From assembly GCF_902497995.1 (NCBI RefSeq), contig NZ_CABVII010000004.1, positions 244,849 to 308,848 on the forward strand: a stretch of 64,000 bases of DNA. The letters run 5' to 3'. The notes beneath the pieces are model-generated. The model was not told the DNA's origin. It searched no databases and worked only from the letters and a program-made list of their open reading frames with translations. The translations under genes and the position numbers were made by a program. Positions 34,794 to 44,117 of this stretch are shown piece by piece. This DNA comes from Pseudomonas fluorescens. Its GTDB lineage: Bacteria; Pseudomonadota; Gammaproteobacteria; Pseudomonadales; Pseudomonadaceae. The first letter of the stretch is position 1; each line of letters begins with the position of its first letter.

Positions 34794-37022
34794 ATGCAGC
34801 AAGCAACCGTGTTAACGCCACAAGATAACGACGATGATGAAATAGACCTAATGGGGCTACTCGGCACGCTGATCGACCATAAATGGTTGATTGCCGGGAT
34901 TACCGTTGTCTTCATGGCCGCCGGGGCTGCTTATGCAGTGTTGGCCACCCCTGTGTACCAGGCGACAGCCTTGATCCAGGTTGAAGCCAAGAAAAATGAC
35001 ATGCTGGGTTTTTCCGATGTGACCAGCATGCTGGGAAAGGAATCACCATCAGTCACAGAAATCGAACTGATCAAGTCGCGCGTTAATATCGGCGCTGCTG
35101 TCGATAATTTGAAGCTGTACCTTGAAGTCGAGCCAAATCGCTTTCCCCTGATTGGCAACTTCATTGCCCGTCGATTTAAAGCAGACACTGAAAACCCAGT
35201 CGCCAGCCCATGGCTTGGTATGAACAGTTTCGCTTGGGGAGGCGAAACTCTGAAAATCTCCGAACTCGAGCTACCACAAGAACTGCTGGGCGTAGAGCTG
35301 ACCTTGGTCACCGGTGAAACGGGCAGCTTCACCCTGCTCGACGAAGACGACAACCTTTTAGTCAAAGGCCAAGTGGGCCAGGCCTATGACCTGAACGGTA
35401 TCAAACTGCTGGTTGATGAGGTGCAAGCGAACCCGGGTACTACATTCAGCATTGTCCGTGTCCGACGCCTGACCAGTATCTTGAACTATCAGAAGGCGTT
35501 GGATGTAGCAGAGCGCGGTAAAGAATCCGGCATGATCGGGCTATCGCTGGAAAGTACTGTGCCCGCCAAAGCCATACAAATTCTTAATGAAATCGCCAGG
35601 CTCTACGTACAGCAAAACGTTGAACGAACCTCCGCCGAAGCTGCGCAGAGCCTAGAATTTCTCAGGGATCAACTGCCCCAAGTTCGTAAAGACTTGGAAA
35701 AAGCTGAAAATGCCCTTAATCAGTTTCAGATTCGTAGCAAATCCATTGATATCAGCCTGGAAGCCAAGGCGATTCTCGACCAGATCGTGGCCCTCGATAC
35801 CAATATTTCAGTGCTCAAACTGCAGCAAGCTGAAATGGATCGTAAATTCACCCGTCAGCATCCGGCATATCGGGCCCTACTGAGTCAGTTAGGCGAATTG
35901 ACCAGCAAACAGAATGGCTTGGCCAAAAAAGTTGAGGGGCTGCCGACAACGCAGCAGGAGCTGTTAAGCCTCACGCGCGACTTGAAAGTAAGCACCGAAA
36001 TTTATACCCAGCTTCTGAACAAATCCCAGGAACTGGACGTCATGCGCGCTGGAACCGTTGGTAACGTGCGATTGATCGACACAGCGGACGTAGACCTAAG
36101 ATATCCGGTTAAGCCCAGGAAAACCCTGATCGTACTTATCGCCACATTGCTGGGAGGTTTTCTCGCTGTGGGGTTGGTGCTGTTTCGCAAAGCCCTTAAT
36201 CGCGGCGTGCAAAATCCGGATGAAATCGAAAAACTCGGTTTACCGGTATACGCCGCGATTCCATTCAGCGCCCTGCAGAAAGTTGAAGAAGACAAAATCA
36301 CGCGTGGTCGTGGCCGTGCAAACAAAGTAGCGCCGTTACTGGCAGCCAGTCATCCCACTGATCTATCCATAGAAGGGATGCGTAGCCTGCGTACCAGCCT
36401 GCATTTTGCCATGCTTGAAGCTGATAACAACCGCCTGATGATTTCTGGCCCAAGCCCCAAGGTCGGTAAAACATTCGTATCTGCTAACCTTGCCGCGGTT
36501 GTCGCACAAACCGGACAACGCGTGCTACTGGTCGATGTAGATATGCGCAAGGGTTATCTGCATAAAATGTTGGGTGTTACCGTTGAAAACGGGTTGTCCG
36601 ACCTTCTGGCCAAACGCTGCGACCTCACCACCGCAATTAACAAAACATCTATCGAAAACCTCGATATTGTCGGACGCGGCCAGATACCACCCAATCCTTC
36701 AGAGTTGCTGATGCACAGCAATTTCAGTGCATTCCTCGAACAAGTCAGCGCCCTATACGATCTGGTTATTCTCGATACGCCACCGCTCCTCGCCGTAACC
36801 GATGCTGCCATTGTTGGTCGTCAGTCTGGCACCAGCTTGATCGTAATCCGCTTTGAGCTGAACCCGGCCCGTGAAATTGAATTAACAATGCGTCGCTTCG
36901 CTCAAAATGGCATTGACTTGAAGGGCGCCATTTTCAATGGCATTGAAAAACGTGCTTCCGCTAAATACGGCTACGGCGCTTATGGCTATTACAACTACGA
37001 ATATAAGTCGGATAGCGTTTAA
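34794..37022 (+). CDS. wzc: Tyrosine autokinase and chain-length regulator, Wzc type
   Basis: The 742-residue inner-membrane protein has a Wzz domain between two membrane helices (WLIAGITVVFMAAGAAYAVLA near 30-50 and TLIVLIATLLGGFLAVGLVLF near 445) with a periplasmic coiled coil. The cytoplasmic BY-kinase domain has Walker A GPSPKVGKTF (about residue 551; the usual glycine before VGK is lysine), Walker A' LLVDVDMRKG and Walker B LVILDTPPLL. The C-terminus KYGYGAYGYYNYEYKSDSV holds seven tyrosines for autophosphorylation. It controls polymer length together with Wza, encoded at 50541. The JUMPstart element follows 100 bases after the stop. Confidence 0.95.
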   Translation: MQQATVLTPQDNDDDEIDLMGLLGTLIDHKWLIAGITVVFMAAGAAYAVLATPVYQATALIQVEAKKNDMLGFSDVTSMLGKESPSVTEIELIKSRVNIGAAVDNLKLYLEVEPNRFPLIGNFIARRFKADTENPVASPWLGMNSFAWGGETLKISELELPQELLGVELTLVTGETGSFTLLDEDDNLLVKGQVGQAYDLNGIKLLVDEVQANPGTTFSIVRVRRLTSILNYQKALDVAERGKESGMIGLSLESTVPAKAIQILNEIARLYVQQNVERTSAEAAQSLEFLRDQLPQVRKDLEKAENALNQFQIRSKSIDISLEAKAILDQIVALDTNISVLKLQQAEMDRKFTRQHPAYRALLSQLGELTSKQNGLAKKVEGLPTTQQELLSLTRDLKVSTEIYTQLLNKSQELDVMRAGTVGNVRLIDTADVDLRYPVKPRKTLIVLIATLLGGFLAVGLVLFRKALNRGVQNPDEIEKLGLPVYAAIPFSALQKVEEDKITRGRGRANKVAPLLAASHPTDLSIEGMRSLRTSLHFAMLEADNNRLMISGPSPKVGKTFVSANLAAVVAQTGQRVLLVDVDMRKGYLHKMLGVTVENGLSDLLAKRCDLTTAINKTSIENLDIVGRGQIPPNPSELLMHSNFSAFLEQVSALYDLVILDTPPLLAVTDAAIVGRQSGTSLIVIRFELNPAREIELTMRRFAQNGIDLKGAIFNGIEKRASAKYGYGAYGYYNYEYKSDSV

Positions 37023-37121
37023 TTACATAGTTTTTAATTATAATCGAGCGCCCCGAGGCTTAAGATCCGCTCATTTACTGCATATGTAATATAAGATTCA
37101 AACATATCAATAAATCAGGCC

Positions 37122-37161
37122 GCTTTCAGGGACTAGCATGTAATCCTGGGGCGGTAGCATG
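37122..37161 (+). promoter_or_regulatory. JUMPstart sequence with ops element (RfaH recruitment site)
   Basis: GGCGGTAGCATG at 37150-37161 matches the ops consensus GGCGGTAGCnTG exactly. The bases before it (CTAGCATGTAATCCTGG) follow the JUMPstart pattern, with TAGC about 17 bases upstream and a CC-GG run. It is on the coding strand of the EPS genes, 793 bases before the wzx start. A -10-like TATAAT at 37039-37044 could be the promoter. An rfaH homologue is encoded 4 kb away (32986-33492). Confidence 0.85.
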
Positions 37162-37395
37162 CCTGATCTCCGTTTAGTTTGTTGGTTTGGCTCACGCACT
37201 CGCAAGCCAGCTCACTTCTCGCTAATGTCATTCGCGAAGCAGCGAACCCGTCACACTTGAGGTACCCACAGTTATAAATTTATACCTGACGATTGCGGGA
37301 ACTGAGTGCAACACGGTTATTGAATTGAAGCCGGGGCATCAGGTCAAATAGTCATGGCGTCTTGCATCAGTTGACTCATCACTTAGACTAGTCAT

Positions 37396-37605
37396 TTGCT
37401 GAAAACCTGGCCATCACCTTCGACATCGCCAGCATCCAGACGCTGATCTTGCGCCCCGTCCACATCGACCATGTCGGTCGCCTGCCCTCTTTACTGGGCT
37501 CATGGAAGATGCCTTCCAACTCGGCCTCAGCAACGACAACGGCGAGTGGAGTACCTCAAGCTGATCGAGCAATGCATCATCGCCCTACTGGACAAACCTG
37601 ATTGA
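37396..37605 (+). pseudogene. Remnant of a metallo-beta-lactamase-fold RNA nuclease family gene
   Basis: One frame reads LAITFDIASIQTLILRPVHI continuing DHVGRLPSLLG, close to the THAHIDHVGRLP metal-binding motif of the CPSF-type RNase family but with the first histidine lost. After a frameshift, MEDAFQLGLSNDNGEW and then EYLKLIEQCIIALLDKP continue the same family. Both ends are missing. The remnant lies in the EPS operon leader between ops and wzx. Confidence 0.55.
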
Positions 37606-37953
37606 TATCCCAACAATCAAAACCGCACAAGATCATTACGCCTATCAATAGCCGACCCGACACCACCGACGGCATCAGCCTGACATTTTCAGACTAGCGC
37701 ATAAGCCTGTGCGTCGAACACCGAGCCGCTGTTGAGGTTGAATATTGAGGCGCGGGGCAGCATTTTAGTTGCAGAGCAACTGAAAACGATAGATAGGCTG
37801 ATCTAACAGCTGACCCTTTAAAAATCCATTGATAAGTACAGTAGCGCCGAAGGGTCGAAGTTGCCCTTCCTGTGGCTAAGCAGCGCGTTAAAAAACCCCA
37901 AGATCGAATCGATCATCCGGCCGTTCAAAGCCGGCAACCTTCTGAGCGGACAG
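37606..37953. other. Gene-free leader between the nuclease remnant and wzx
   Basis: No further gene is recognised. A frame continuous with wzx extends back to a TTG at 37861 (LPFLWLSSALKNPKIES), but it lacks flippase-like sequence. In total about 790 untranslated bases separate ops from wzx, a situation in which RfaH or a Rho-resistant mode would matter. Confidence 0.5.
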
Positions 37954-39486
37954 ATGAAAGTTAATAACTTCGAGCGAATTTTGAAGAACGCCGGATTACT
38001 GTATTTCCGCATGCTGCTCACAATGGCAGTCACGCTGTACACTTCCCGAGTAGTACTTGCCACGCTGGGGGTAGAAGACTTCGGTATCTACCACTTGGTA
38101 GGCGGCTTTATCACCGTTCTCGGATTTCTACATGGTGCAATGTCCTCTGCAACACAACGATTTTTGTCATTCGAAATCGGCAAACCCGGCGCAGCAGGTA
38201 TTTCCAATATATTCAGCATGAGCATGAATATTCACCTGTTGATTGCCGCAGGCATTTTAGTGGTGAGTGAAACCGCAGGCCTCTGGTTTGTCACTACCCA
38301 ATTGACAATTCCTGCAGAGCGGATGGCCGCAGCCCAGTGGGTTTTTCATCTATCCCTTTTCGCATTCCTGGTAACGGTCATTAGCGTCCCCTATAACGCA
38401 CTCATTATTGCCCATGAACGGATGAGCGTATTTGCATGGGTCAGTATTATCGACGTGTCACTTAAATTGTTCATCGTGTTCATGCTGGCTTGGTTTGGAT
38501 CAGATCATCTGATCATTTATGCAGCACTGACACTCGCGGTAGTCGTGCTGGTAACCGCTATATACAAGCTGTACTGCGGCAAAACGTATCCGGATTCAAA
38601 GTTCCGACTTTACTGGGACAGCGTACTGTTTAAAACTATGCTTTCTTACACTGGCTGGAATATGTGGGGTAATGCCGCTGGTGTTCTTGGTAACCAAGGC
38701 GTCAATGTCATCCTCAACATATTTTTCGGCCCAGCCGTCAATGCTGCAAGAGCAATTACCCTCCAGGTCAGCGGCGCACTGAACAGCTTTGTGCAAAACC
38801 TACAGGTGGCAGTGAATCCGCAAATCATAAAATCCTATGCTTCCGTCGATTTCGACTACATGCACAAGTTGGTATACTACGGCGCCAAGTACAATTTTTT
38901 CCTGTTGTTGTTTCTTGCCTTACCGGCAGCCATTGAAGTTGATGCCATTTTAAACTTGTGGTTAACCAATGTACCTGAACATACCGGGAAATTTGTCCAA
39001 CTCGCTCTCGTCGGCATTCTTATCGACAGTATTTCAGCGCCACTCATGACCGCCGCTCAGGCGACAGGAAAAATAAAGTTATATCAAACCGTAGTTGGCG
39101 GAATATTGTTACTTAACTTGCCAATATCTTATATGTTACTTCGCGCAGGATTTGCGCCGAGCATTGCATTCGTGGTAAGCATCGCCCTCTCCATCGCAAG
39201 CCTTATGGCTAGGCTCGTCATACTCAAAACGCTGATAAGGCTATCCATCAGACGGTTTACATCGCTCGTACTAATGCGTGCCGTCGGCGTAGGCCTCGCT
39301 TCGATAGTAATGGCACTATTCATTAAATATATGCTTCAGGCCAGCGAAATACTTATAATTGCCTGCTCATTTATATCTACAATGTGCTGCATTTACCTTA
39401 TTGGCATCAATACAGAAGAGCGAAGTCAAGTGGCGAAGCTTGTACGGCGCTTGCACAACCCATACACAAAAAAGAAATTAGATTGA
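37954..39486 (+). CDS. wzx: Oligosaccharide flippase (Wzx-like, MOP superfamily)
   Basis: The 510-residue protein begins MKVNNFERILKNAGLLYFRM and has 12-14 predicted membrane helices. The start RILKNAGLLYFRMLLTMAVTLYTSRVVLATLGVEDFGIYHLVGGF is the usual polysaccharide-synthesis entry motif. It should flip the undecaprenyl-linked repeat unit to the periplasm. The ATG at 37954 is used; its ribosome site (GAGCGG) is weak. The gene is AT-richer than the core genome and opens the block controlled by ops. Confidence 0.88.
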   Translation: MKVNNFERILKNAGLLYFRMLLTMAVTLYTSRVVLATLGVEDFGIYHLVGGFITVLGFLHGAMSSATQRFLSFEIGKPGAAGISNIFSMSMNIHLLIAAGILVVSETAGLWFVTTQLTIPAERMAAAQWVFHLSLFAFLVTVISVPYNALIIAHERMSVFAWVSIIDVSLKLFIVFMLAWFGSDHLIIYAALTLAVVVLVTAIYKLYCGKTYPDSKFRLYWDSVLFKTMLSYTGWNMWGNAAGVLGNQGVNVILNIFFGPAVNAARAITLQVSGALNSFVQNLQVAVNPQIIKSYASVDFDYMHKLVYYGAKYNFFLLLFLALPAAIEVDAILNLWLTNVPEHTGKFVQLALVGILIDSISAPLMTAAQATGKIKLYQTVVGGILLLNLPISYMLLRAGFAPSIAFVVSIALSIASLMARLVILKTLIRLSIRRFTSLVLMRAVGVGLASIVMALFIKYMLQASEILIIACSFISTMCCIYLIGINTEERSQVAKLVRRLHNPYTKKKLD

Positions 39487-39560
39487 GCGCATTGTTTTGA
39501 CCACATCCACCACCCCCTCTACACAACGTAATTAAGCGATATTTTACGCACAAGGTGTTT

Positions 39561-40541
39561 ATGATTTTTTTAAAAAAAACTATAGTATTCGCTATTTCAA
39601 AAACGCATTTAGGCGAAGCAGCATCCAAAATATGTGACTTCTTCCATCACCTGCATTATTCATTCAGCGAACGAAATCCAAACATAGATAAAGACCGCTT
39701 AAAATTCTATCTATTCAAGCATCACCACATTATAGAAAAAGGGCTAGCACTCCCAAAACCTAATTTTTTTTTCGGGCAGCCGAAGATACTTGACCTAATG
39801 GAAAAGTCAGAGCTCTACGCGAGTAAATATGGACATGATGAAATTCTAGATTCAATCAAAAAAACGCTAGTCGAATATATAACCTTCCACGAAACTAATA
39901 ACGCAAAGCTACCTCAAAAATTCGAGCTCAAGCTACGTGACTTCAGTGCCAATTTTAACAACGCGGTTGTTGGTGGCCTGAGACAAGTGGTAAAGGCAGA
40001 GATGGAAAATTTAAATCTAGAAGCCTTTAGCCATTTCGTTCGCTGTCGGTATAGCGTTAGGGATTTCTCGTCCGATCCCGTGAGTGATGATCTAGTGTTC
40101 AGCGCCATTGAAGCAGCAGTTTATGCGCCATCAGTATGTAACAGGCAGAGCTGGCTCGCTCACTATTATTCGGACAAAAAAACAATTCAGAATATCCTCC
40201 GGTATCAAAATGGAAACGCCGGATTCACTGAGTCAATAGATAAATTATTGATAATTACAGGTGACACAAGAGCATTCACACAAAATGAAAGCAATCAACT
40301 TTTCATAGATGGTGGTTTGTTTTCCATGAACCTAATTCTAGCGTTGCATTCAGCGGGATTAGGTAGCTGCGCATTGAATACCAGCTATTCCTATCTAAAG
40401 GAATACCGAGCCAAGAAAGCAGCACAAATACCAAGCAACGAACGTTTAATAATGATGCTTGCCGTTGGCCATATGAAATCAACTTTAAAAGTTGCTGCGT
40501 CACCACGAAAAGCCATACGTGAATTTGTTATATCTCACTGA
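39561..40541 (+). CDS. Nitroreductase-family protein with N-terminal extension
   Basis: The 326-residue protein starts MIFLKKTIVFAISKTHLGEA at the ATG at 39561 (AAGGTG upstream). The nitroreductase fold begins near residue 160 with RCRYSVRDFSSDPVSDDLV, the FMN-phosphate-binding signature R-x-SxRxF. It continues AVYAPSVCNRQSWLAHYYSD and LALHSAGLGSCALNTSY. The first 150 residues (HHHIIEKGLALPKPNFFFGQPKI) are an EPS-associated extension, not in typical nitroreductases. In EPS loci such proteins occur with pyruvyltransferases and F420-hydrogenase-beta-like proteins, both found just downstream here, so a redox modification of the sugar or carrier is possible. The substrate is unknown. Confidence 0.8.
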   Translation: MIFLKKTIVFAISKTHLGEAASKICDFFHHLHYSFSERNPNIDKDRLKFYLFKHHHIIEKGLALPKPNFFFGQPKILDLMEKSELYASKYGHDEILDSIKKTLVEYITFHETNNAKLPQKFELKLRDFSANFNNAVVGGLRQVVKAEMENLNLEAFSHFVRCRYSVRDFSSDPVSDDLVFSAIEAAVYAPSVCNRQSWLAHYYSDKKTIQNILRYQNGNAGFTESIDKLLIITGDTRAFTQNESNQLFIDGGLFSMNLILALHSAGLGSCALNTSYSYLKEYRAKKAAQIPSNERLIMMLAVGHMKSTLKVAASPRKAIREFVISH

Positions 40542-40579
40542 CTTCTAAATCAACCCAGCCCATTATAAAAATGCGACCC

Positions 40580-41008
40580 ATGGGCAGTATATGGCGCACG
40601 GGCCTGTTCAAGGCGAACGATTGTGACTTTTGTAATGACGTGACAACTGACTTTGCCGATACCTCATTGGGTGATGCCTAAATAAAGCCCTTCGATCAAG
40701 GCGGACGAAGTACCAGCTTAGTCATCTTCCGGAGCAAGTTCGTGAATCAGTTAATAAATTATTGCACCAGGCAAGGGCAACTACACGCTGAGGTCCTGTC
40801 CTCCGACATGTTCCTCGAGTCACAAAGGAGTAGTAAGAATCATAGAGGTGATGGATTGAAAAGACGCCTTTGGGAACGCAAAGGAAACAATCTTCCTACA
40901 CCTGAAAAAAGATACACCAATACCCAGCTATTTTTTGACTTACTACTAATTGAAAAATTCGTTGCTTATTGCCTAACCACACATTTATTTACACAAAAAA
41001 ATCGATAA
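40580..41008 (+). pseudogene. Truncated 'coenzyme F420 hydrogenase/dehydrogenase beta subunit' family gene
   Basis: The frame reads GLFKANDCDFCNDVTTDFADTSLGDA, then a stop (TAA 40679-40681) where the family has a tryptophan, then IKPFDQGGRSTSLVIFRSKF and on to a tail ending TQKNR. CDFC..DxxxDxADxSxGDAW is the family hallmark, with two of the usual iron-sulfur or flavin-site cysteines. The N-terminal two-thirds is absent. The last part (from 40742) is still open but has no valid start context. These proteins accompany pyruvyltransferases in EPS loci. Confidence 0.75.
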
Positions 41009-41166
41009 CAGCAATAAACATCAATATATGATTAACGCCTACAACTTAAATATCTCACTCATCAAGGATTGGAATATTCGCACTTAACTGATATCATGAT
41101 AACGAATATACCATTACACATAATCAGAAAGCCATACGAATCTACTTATACCGGGCTATTACCAAA

Positions 41167-42264
41167 ATGAAAAATGTAGGCATATTAACTCAGCCGCTTT
41201 CAAGCAATTATGGTGGCATACTTCAATGTTATGCTCTTTACTCTTTTCTAAAGATTAACGGCTACCAGCCTTTTATATTGCGCAAGAATATTGATTTTGG
41301 CCTCTTCAAAAAAATAACCTATAAGCTTCTTTCGATAACACCCTGTCAAAACATTAAAAACATAAGAAGCAACTCTCTTAAAACAAAAGCGCTTGCACCT
41401 TTTATAGAAAAGCATCTTGCTCTTAAGAGCGCAATTATACATACAACTGCCGATCTAAAAACTATTTCTAGAAAAGCGAATTTAAACGCTGTTATTGTGG
41501 GAAGCGATCAAGTTTGGCGCTACAAGTACATAAAAGACAGGCACTACAAATGCTTTTTTTTAGACTTTATCGATAATAGCATGATAAAAAAAATCGCCTA
41601 CTCCGCCTCATTTGGCATTGATGGCTGGGAAGCTCCTGAGAAGGTGGTTGATGTCGTCCCTTTGCTCGCTCAGTTCAATGCCGTGTCAGTTAGAGAAGAT
41701 TCCGGGATCAAAATCTGCGAAGAAATTTTCCATAGGCACGATGTACGACATACTTTAGACCCTACTTTACTTGTTGATCCAAACATATATAAAGCTCTTA
41801 TCGATGAAAGCGAAAAAATTTACAATTCGAAAATCAGCACTTATATACTAGATGACTGCCCTGATAAAAAAGATATTATCGCTTCGCTTGCCAAATCGAT
41901 TAGCCCTAAAACCAAAATAACCCATTTACTTGCACTCCAAGAAAAAAAACAAATTTACACAATCCAAGACTGGTTAAAATGCATTAGCGGAAGTGAATAT
42001 GTAATCACAGACTCATTCCACGGCATGGTATTTTCTATTATTTTCAAAAAACAGTTTATTGCGATCGTTAATAATGACCGTGGCGCTTGTCGTTTTTTAT
42101 CTTTAGCTAAACAGCTCGGCCTAGAGAGCAGGCTCGTATACAAAAATGAACTGCACGCTTTTGATAAACTTACGAAAAAAATTGATTACTTTGAAGTCAA
42201 TGAGAAAATATCTTTACTTAGATCACATTCAAAAAACTACCTTACTCAAGCTTTAGAAGGTTAA
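41167..42264 (+). CDS. Polysaccharide pyruvyl transferase family protein
   Basis: This 365-residue GT-B-like enzyme starts MKNVGILTQPLSSNYGGILQ. Family landmarks are SSNYGGILQCYALYSFLK, VIVGSDQVWRYKYIKD, YSASFGIDGW, AVSVREDSGIKI, TLDPTLLV and VITDSFHGMVFSIIF (the last with the conserved SFHG). It transfers pyruvate from PEP to a sugar as a ketal, giving the polymer acidic groups. The ATG at 41167 begins family sequence, and the ribosome site is weak. The gene is AT-rich and follows the F420-like pseudogene. Confidence 0.9.
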   Translation: MKNVGILTQPLSSNYGGILQCYALYSFLKINGYQPFILRKNIDFGLFKKITYKLLSITPCQNIKNIRSNSLKTKALAPFIEKHLALKSAIIHTTADLKTISRKANLNAVIVGSDQVWRYKYIKDRHYKCFFLDFIDNSMIKKIAYSASFGIDGWEAPEKVVDVVPLLAQFNAVSVREDSGIKICEEIFHRHDVRHTLDPTLLVDPNIYKALIDESEKIYNSKISTYILDDCPDKKDIIASLAKSISPKTKITHLLALQEKKQIYTIQDWLKCISGSEYVITDSFHGMVFSIIFKKQFIAIVNNDRGACRFLSLAKQLGLESRLVYKNELHAFDKLTKKIDYFEVNEKISLLRSHSKNYLTQALEG

Positions 42265-42485
42265 GCACGCATTGAAAATGCTTTGTCAACGTCCTCTTCA
42301 ACAGTTAGCGTAGTTGCTGTAAATGCGCGCATACTTACTTCATAGGTAAAAATTCCACGGCGATTGCAGAAGAGTACGCGAAGGCCGCGCAGAAGTGCTG
42401 TCGTGCGGCGCGGCCAAAAATCCGGCATAGTAATCATTCACATCTCGCGTCGGAGTAGCTCCATGATCGTCTGATGTCGGCACTG

Positions 42486-42756
42486 GTAGGGTGATTTGAT
42501 CAAAGATGAAGCGAACGCCCCGTCGGTTTGCACGCTGGTTGGAGGCACTAGCGACTATGTGATGCTGATCAAGATGAACGATACATCAATGGCGTCGGTG
42601 ATGCAGGATTGCGGCGTTCAATCGCATGCCGTTGGCCGTGCGCAAAAAGGACCTGTCACGAGGGCAGATCAATGACCAGGCATGCCGAGATCACCCATAT
42701 GATGGGGTGGCACAGTCGCTGGCAAAGCAACGGTAATGCAACATGACGCACCCGCT
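42486..42756 (+). mobile_element. Decayed IS30-family transposase fragment
   Basis: Frames broken by shifts read GDLIKDEANAPSVCTLVG, GGTSDYVMLIKMNDTSMASV, FNRMPLAVRKDLSRGQINDQ and then VAQSLAKQR. These match the DDE core of IS30-type transposases (WEGDLIKG..VGTLVERTSRYVMLVKM..). The remnant is non-functional and both ends are lost. It lies between the pyruvyltransferase and the polymerase. The preceding 42265-42485 holds nothing recognised. Confidence 0.8.
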
Positions 42757-42825
42757 TTAAGTCAATAACTGTTGCGCTCAGCTCCTGCAACCGCCCTTTA
42801 ATTTCAGTCATGCAAAATCAAAAAA

Positions 42826-43935
42826 ATGAACAGCACCACAGTATTGGTTATTTATCTTTTATTTAGCTGGTCTATCTCAGCTTTGCTGCACAAAGATAAA
42901 TCAATTATAGAAAAAGATAGAATCGCAAACTTCCACAAGTTGCTTTTTTTCTCCATTCCCGCATTGGCAGTTGGATTCTACTTCGTAGCTCTCAGACCAT
43001 TCAACGCTGGAGGCGATACAGTCCCATATATATTGGCGTACAACCGCATCAGTTCACCACTTACTGCAACACAGTACGCAATGTACGGTAATGAGTTATT
43101 GTTTTGGCCTGTCCAGGCGATTATTAAAAATTTTGTAGAAGTTCGCGGCTGGCTTATATCAAACTATCTAATAATTGCGCTCTTAAGTTTTTTTTCTTAT
43201 AAGAAGGTAACTCAGCATACAAAAATATCACCTTTTTTATTCGCATTGGTATTTATGACTTTTTTCTCTGTTTATACAGGAAATGCAATGCGGCAAGTAT
43301 ATGCAGTACCATTAGGCCTGATGGCATTTTATTATTGTTTTCAAAAAAATTATTTCAAGTACTTATTGCTTTTAGCAGCAGCGATATTTTTTCATTGGTC
43401 GGCAGTGATTTTTTTACTTAGCCCACTTTTTTCTAGACTTCCAAATAAGTTGAAATATTACATAGCCATACCTATTATTGCAGTTCTATCCTCCTTCCTT
43501 CTTACCAATATTACACACCTCCTCGCTGATCTCACTGGATTTGAGTGGTTTACCTTTAAAGAAAACATATACATTAACGGAGGGCGGGTCTCTCATATTG
43601 AGGAAGTATGGAAGACATTTAACTTCTGGCTATGCATTTTAATGTATTTATCTCTCGTATTAACCAGAATAGTCTTAGTAGAGGAATTTCAAAATATAAC
43701 AAAATATCTGCTTATGTTTATTTCTATAATGCTTTTTACTGTGGGCAGCCCAGACATTTCAGAAAGATATATGGTTTCTTTTATTTTTTTAACTCCCCTA
43801 ATCACTGCAATCATTATACAAAAAGTAAAAATCGATTCTACTAGCAAGAGTTTCTTGTATGCCATCTTATTTTTGTTGATGGCTGGCCTTGTTTATACCC
43901 GCCCAAGCGCAATCGTAACACTTGGAATTAATTGA
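42826..43935 (+). CDS. wzy: EPS polymerase, EpsG/Wzy type
   Basis: The 369-residue protein has about ten membrane helices and the EpsG-family signature RPFNAGGDTVPYILAYNRI near residue 55. Further helices include ISPFLFALVFMTFFSVYTGN and YLLLLAAAIFFHWSAVIFLLSPLF. HWSAVIFLLSPL and GSPDISERYMVSF are typical EpsG positions. It should polymerise flipped repeat units in the periplasm. The ATG at 42826 begins MNSTTVLVIYLLFSWSISAL. Very AT-rich composition suggests horizontal origin. Confidence 0.88.
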   Translation: MNSTTVLVIYLLFSWSISALLHKDKSIIEKDRIANFHKLLFFSIPALAVGFYFVALRPFNAGGDTVPYILAYNRISSPLTATQYAMYGNELLFWPVQAIIKNFVEVRGWLISNYLIIALLSFFSYKKVTQHTKISPFLFALVFMTFFSVYTGNAMRQVYAVPLGLMAFYYCFQKNYFKYLLLLAAAIFFHWSAVIFLLSPLFSRLPNKLKYYIAIPIIAVLSSFLLTNITHLLADLTGFEWFTFKENIYINGGRVSHIEEVWKTFNFWLCILMYLSLVLTRIVLVEEFQNITKYLLMFISIMLFTVGSPDISERYMVSFIFLTPLITAIIIQKVKIDSTSKSFLYAILFLLMAGLVYTRPSAIVTLGIN

Positions 43936-44117
43936 GTGCAGGCACGAATCTCGAAACAAAAACAACGCATACATTTCAAAATATGACTGCCTCATCGATG
44001 CAGAAAATACAATTTCCTTCAGCTTGGTATTATTTATCAAATAAACTAAGCACGGGTAAATAATTCAAACAATCCGAAACCTAAATAACCACAGTCGATT
44101 ATATAAAGCCAAATAAA

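Noticed and set aside
40742..41008. Independent 88-residue gene
   Set aside because: It is the 3' part of the F420-beta-family gene after an internal stop; the family sequence continues across its start.
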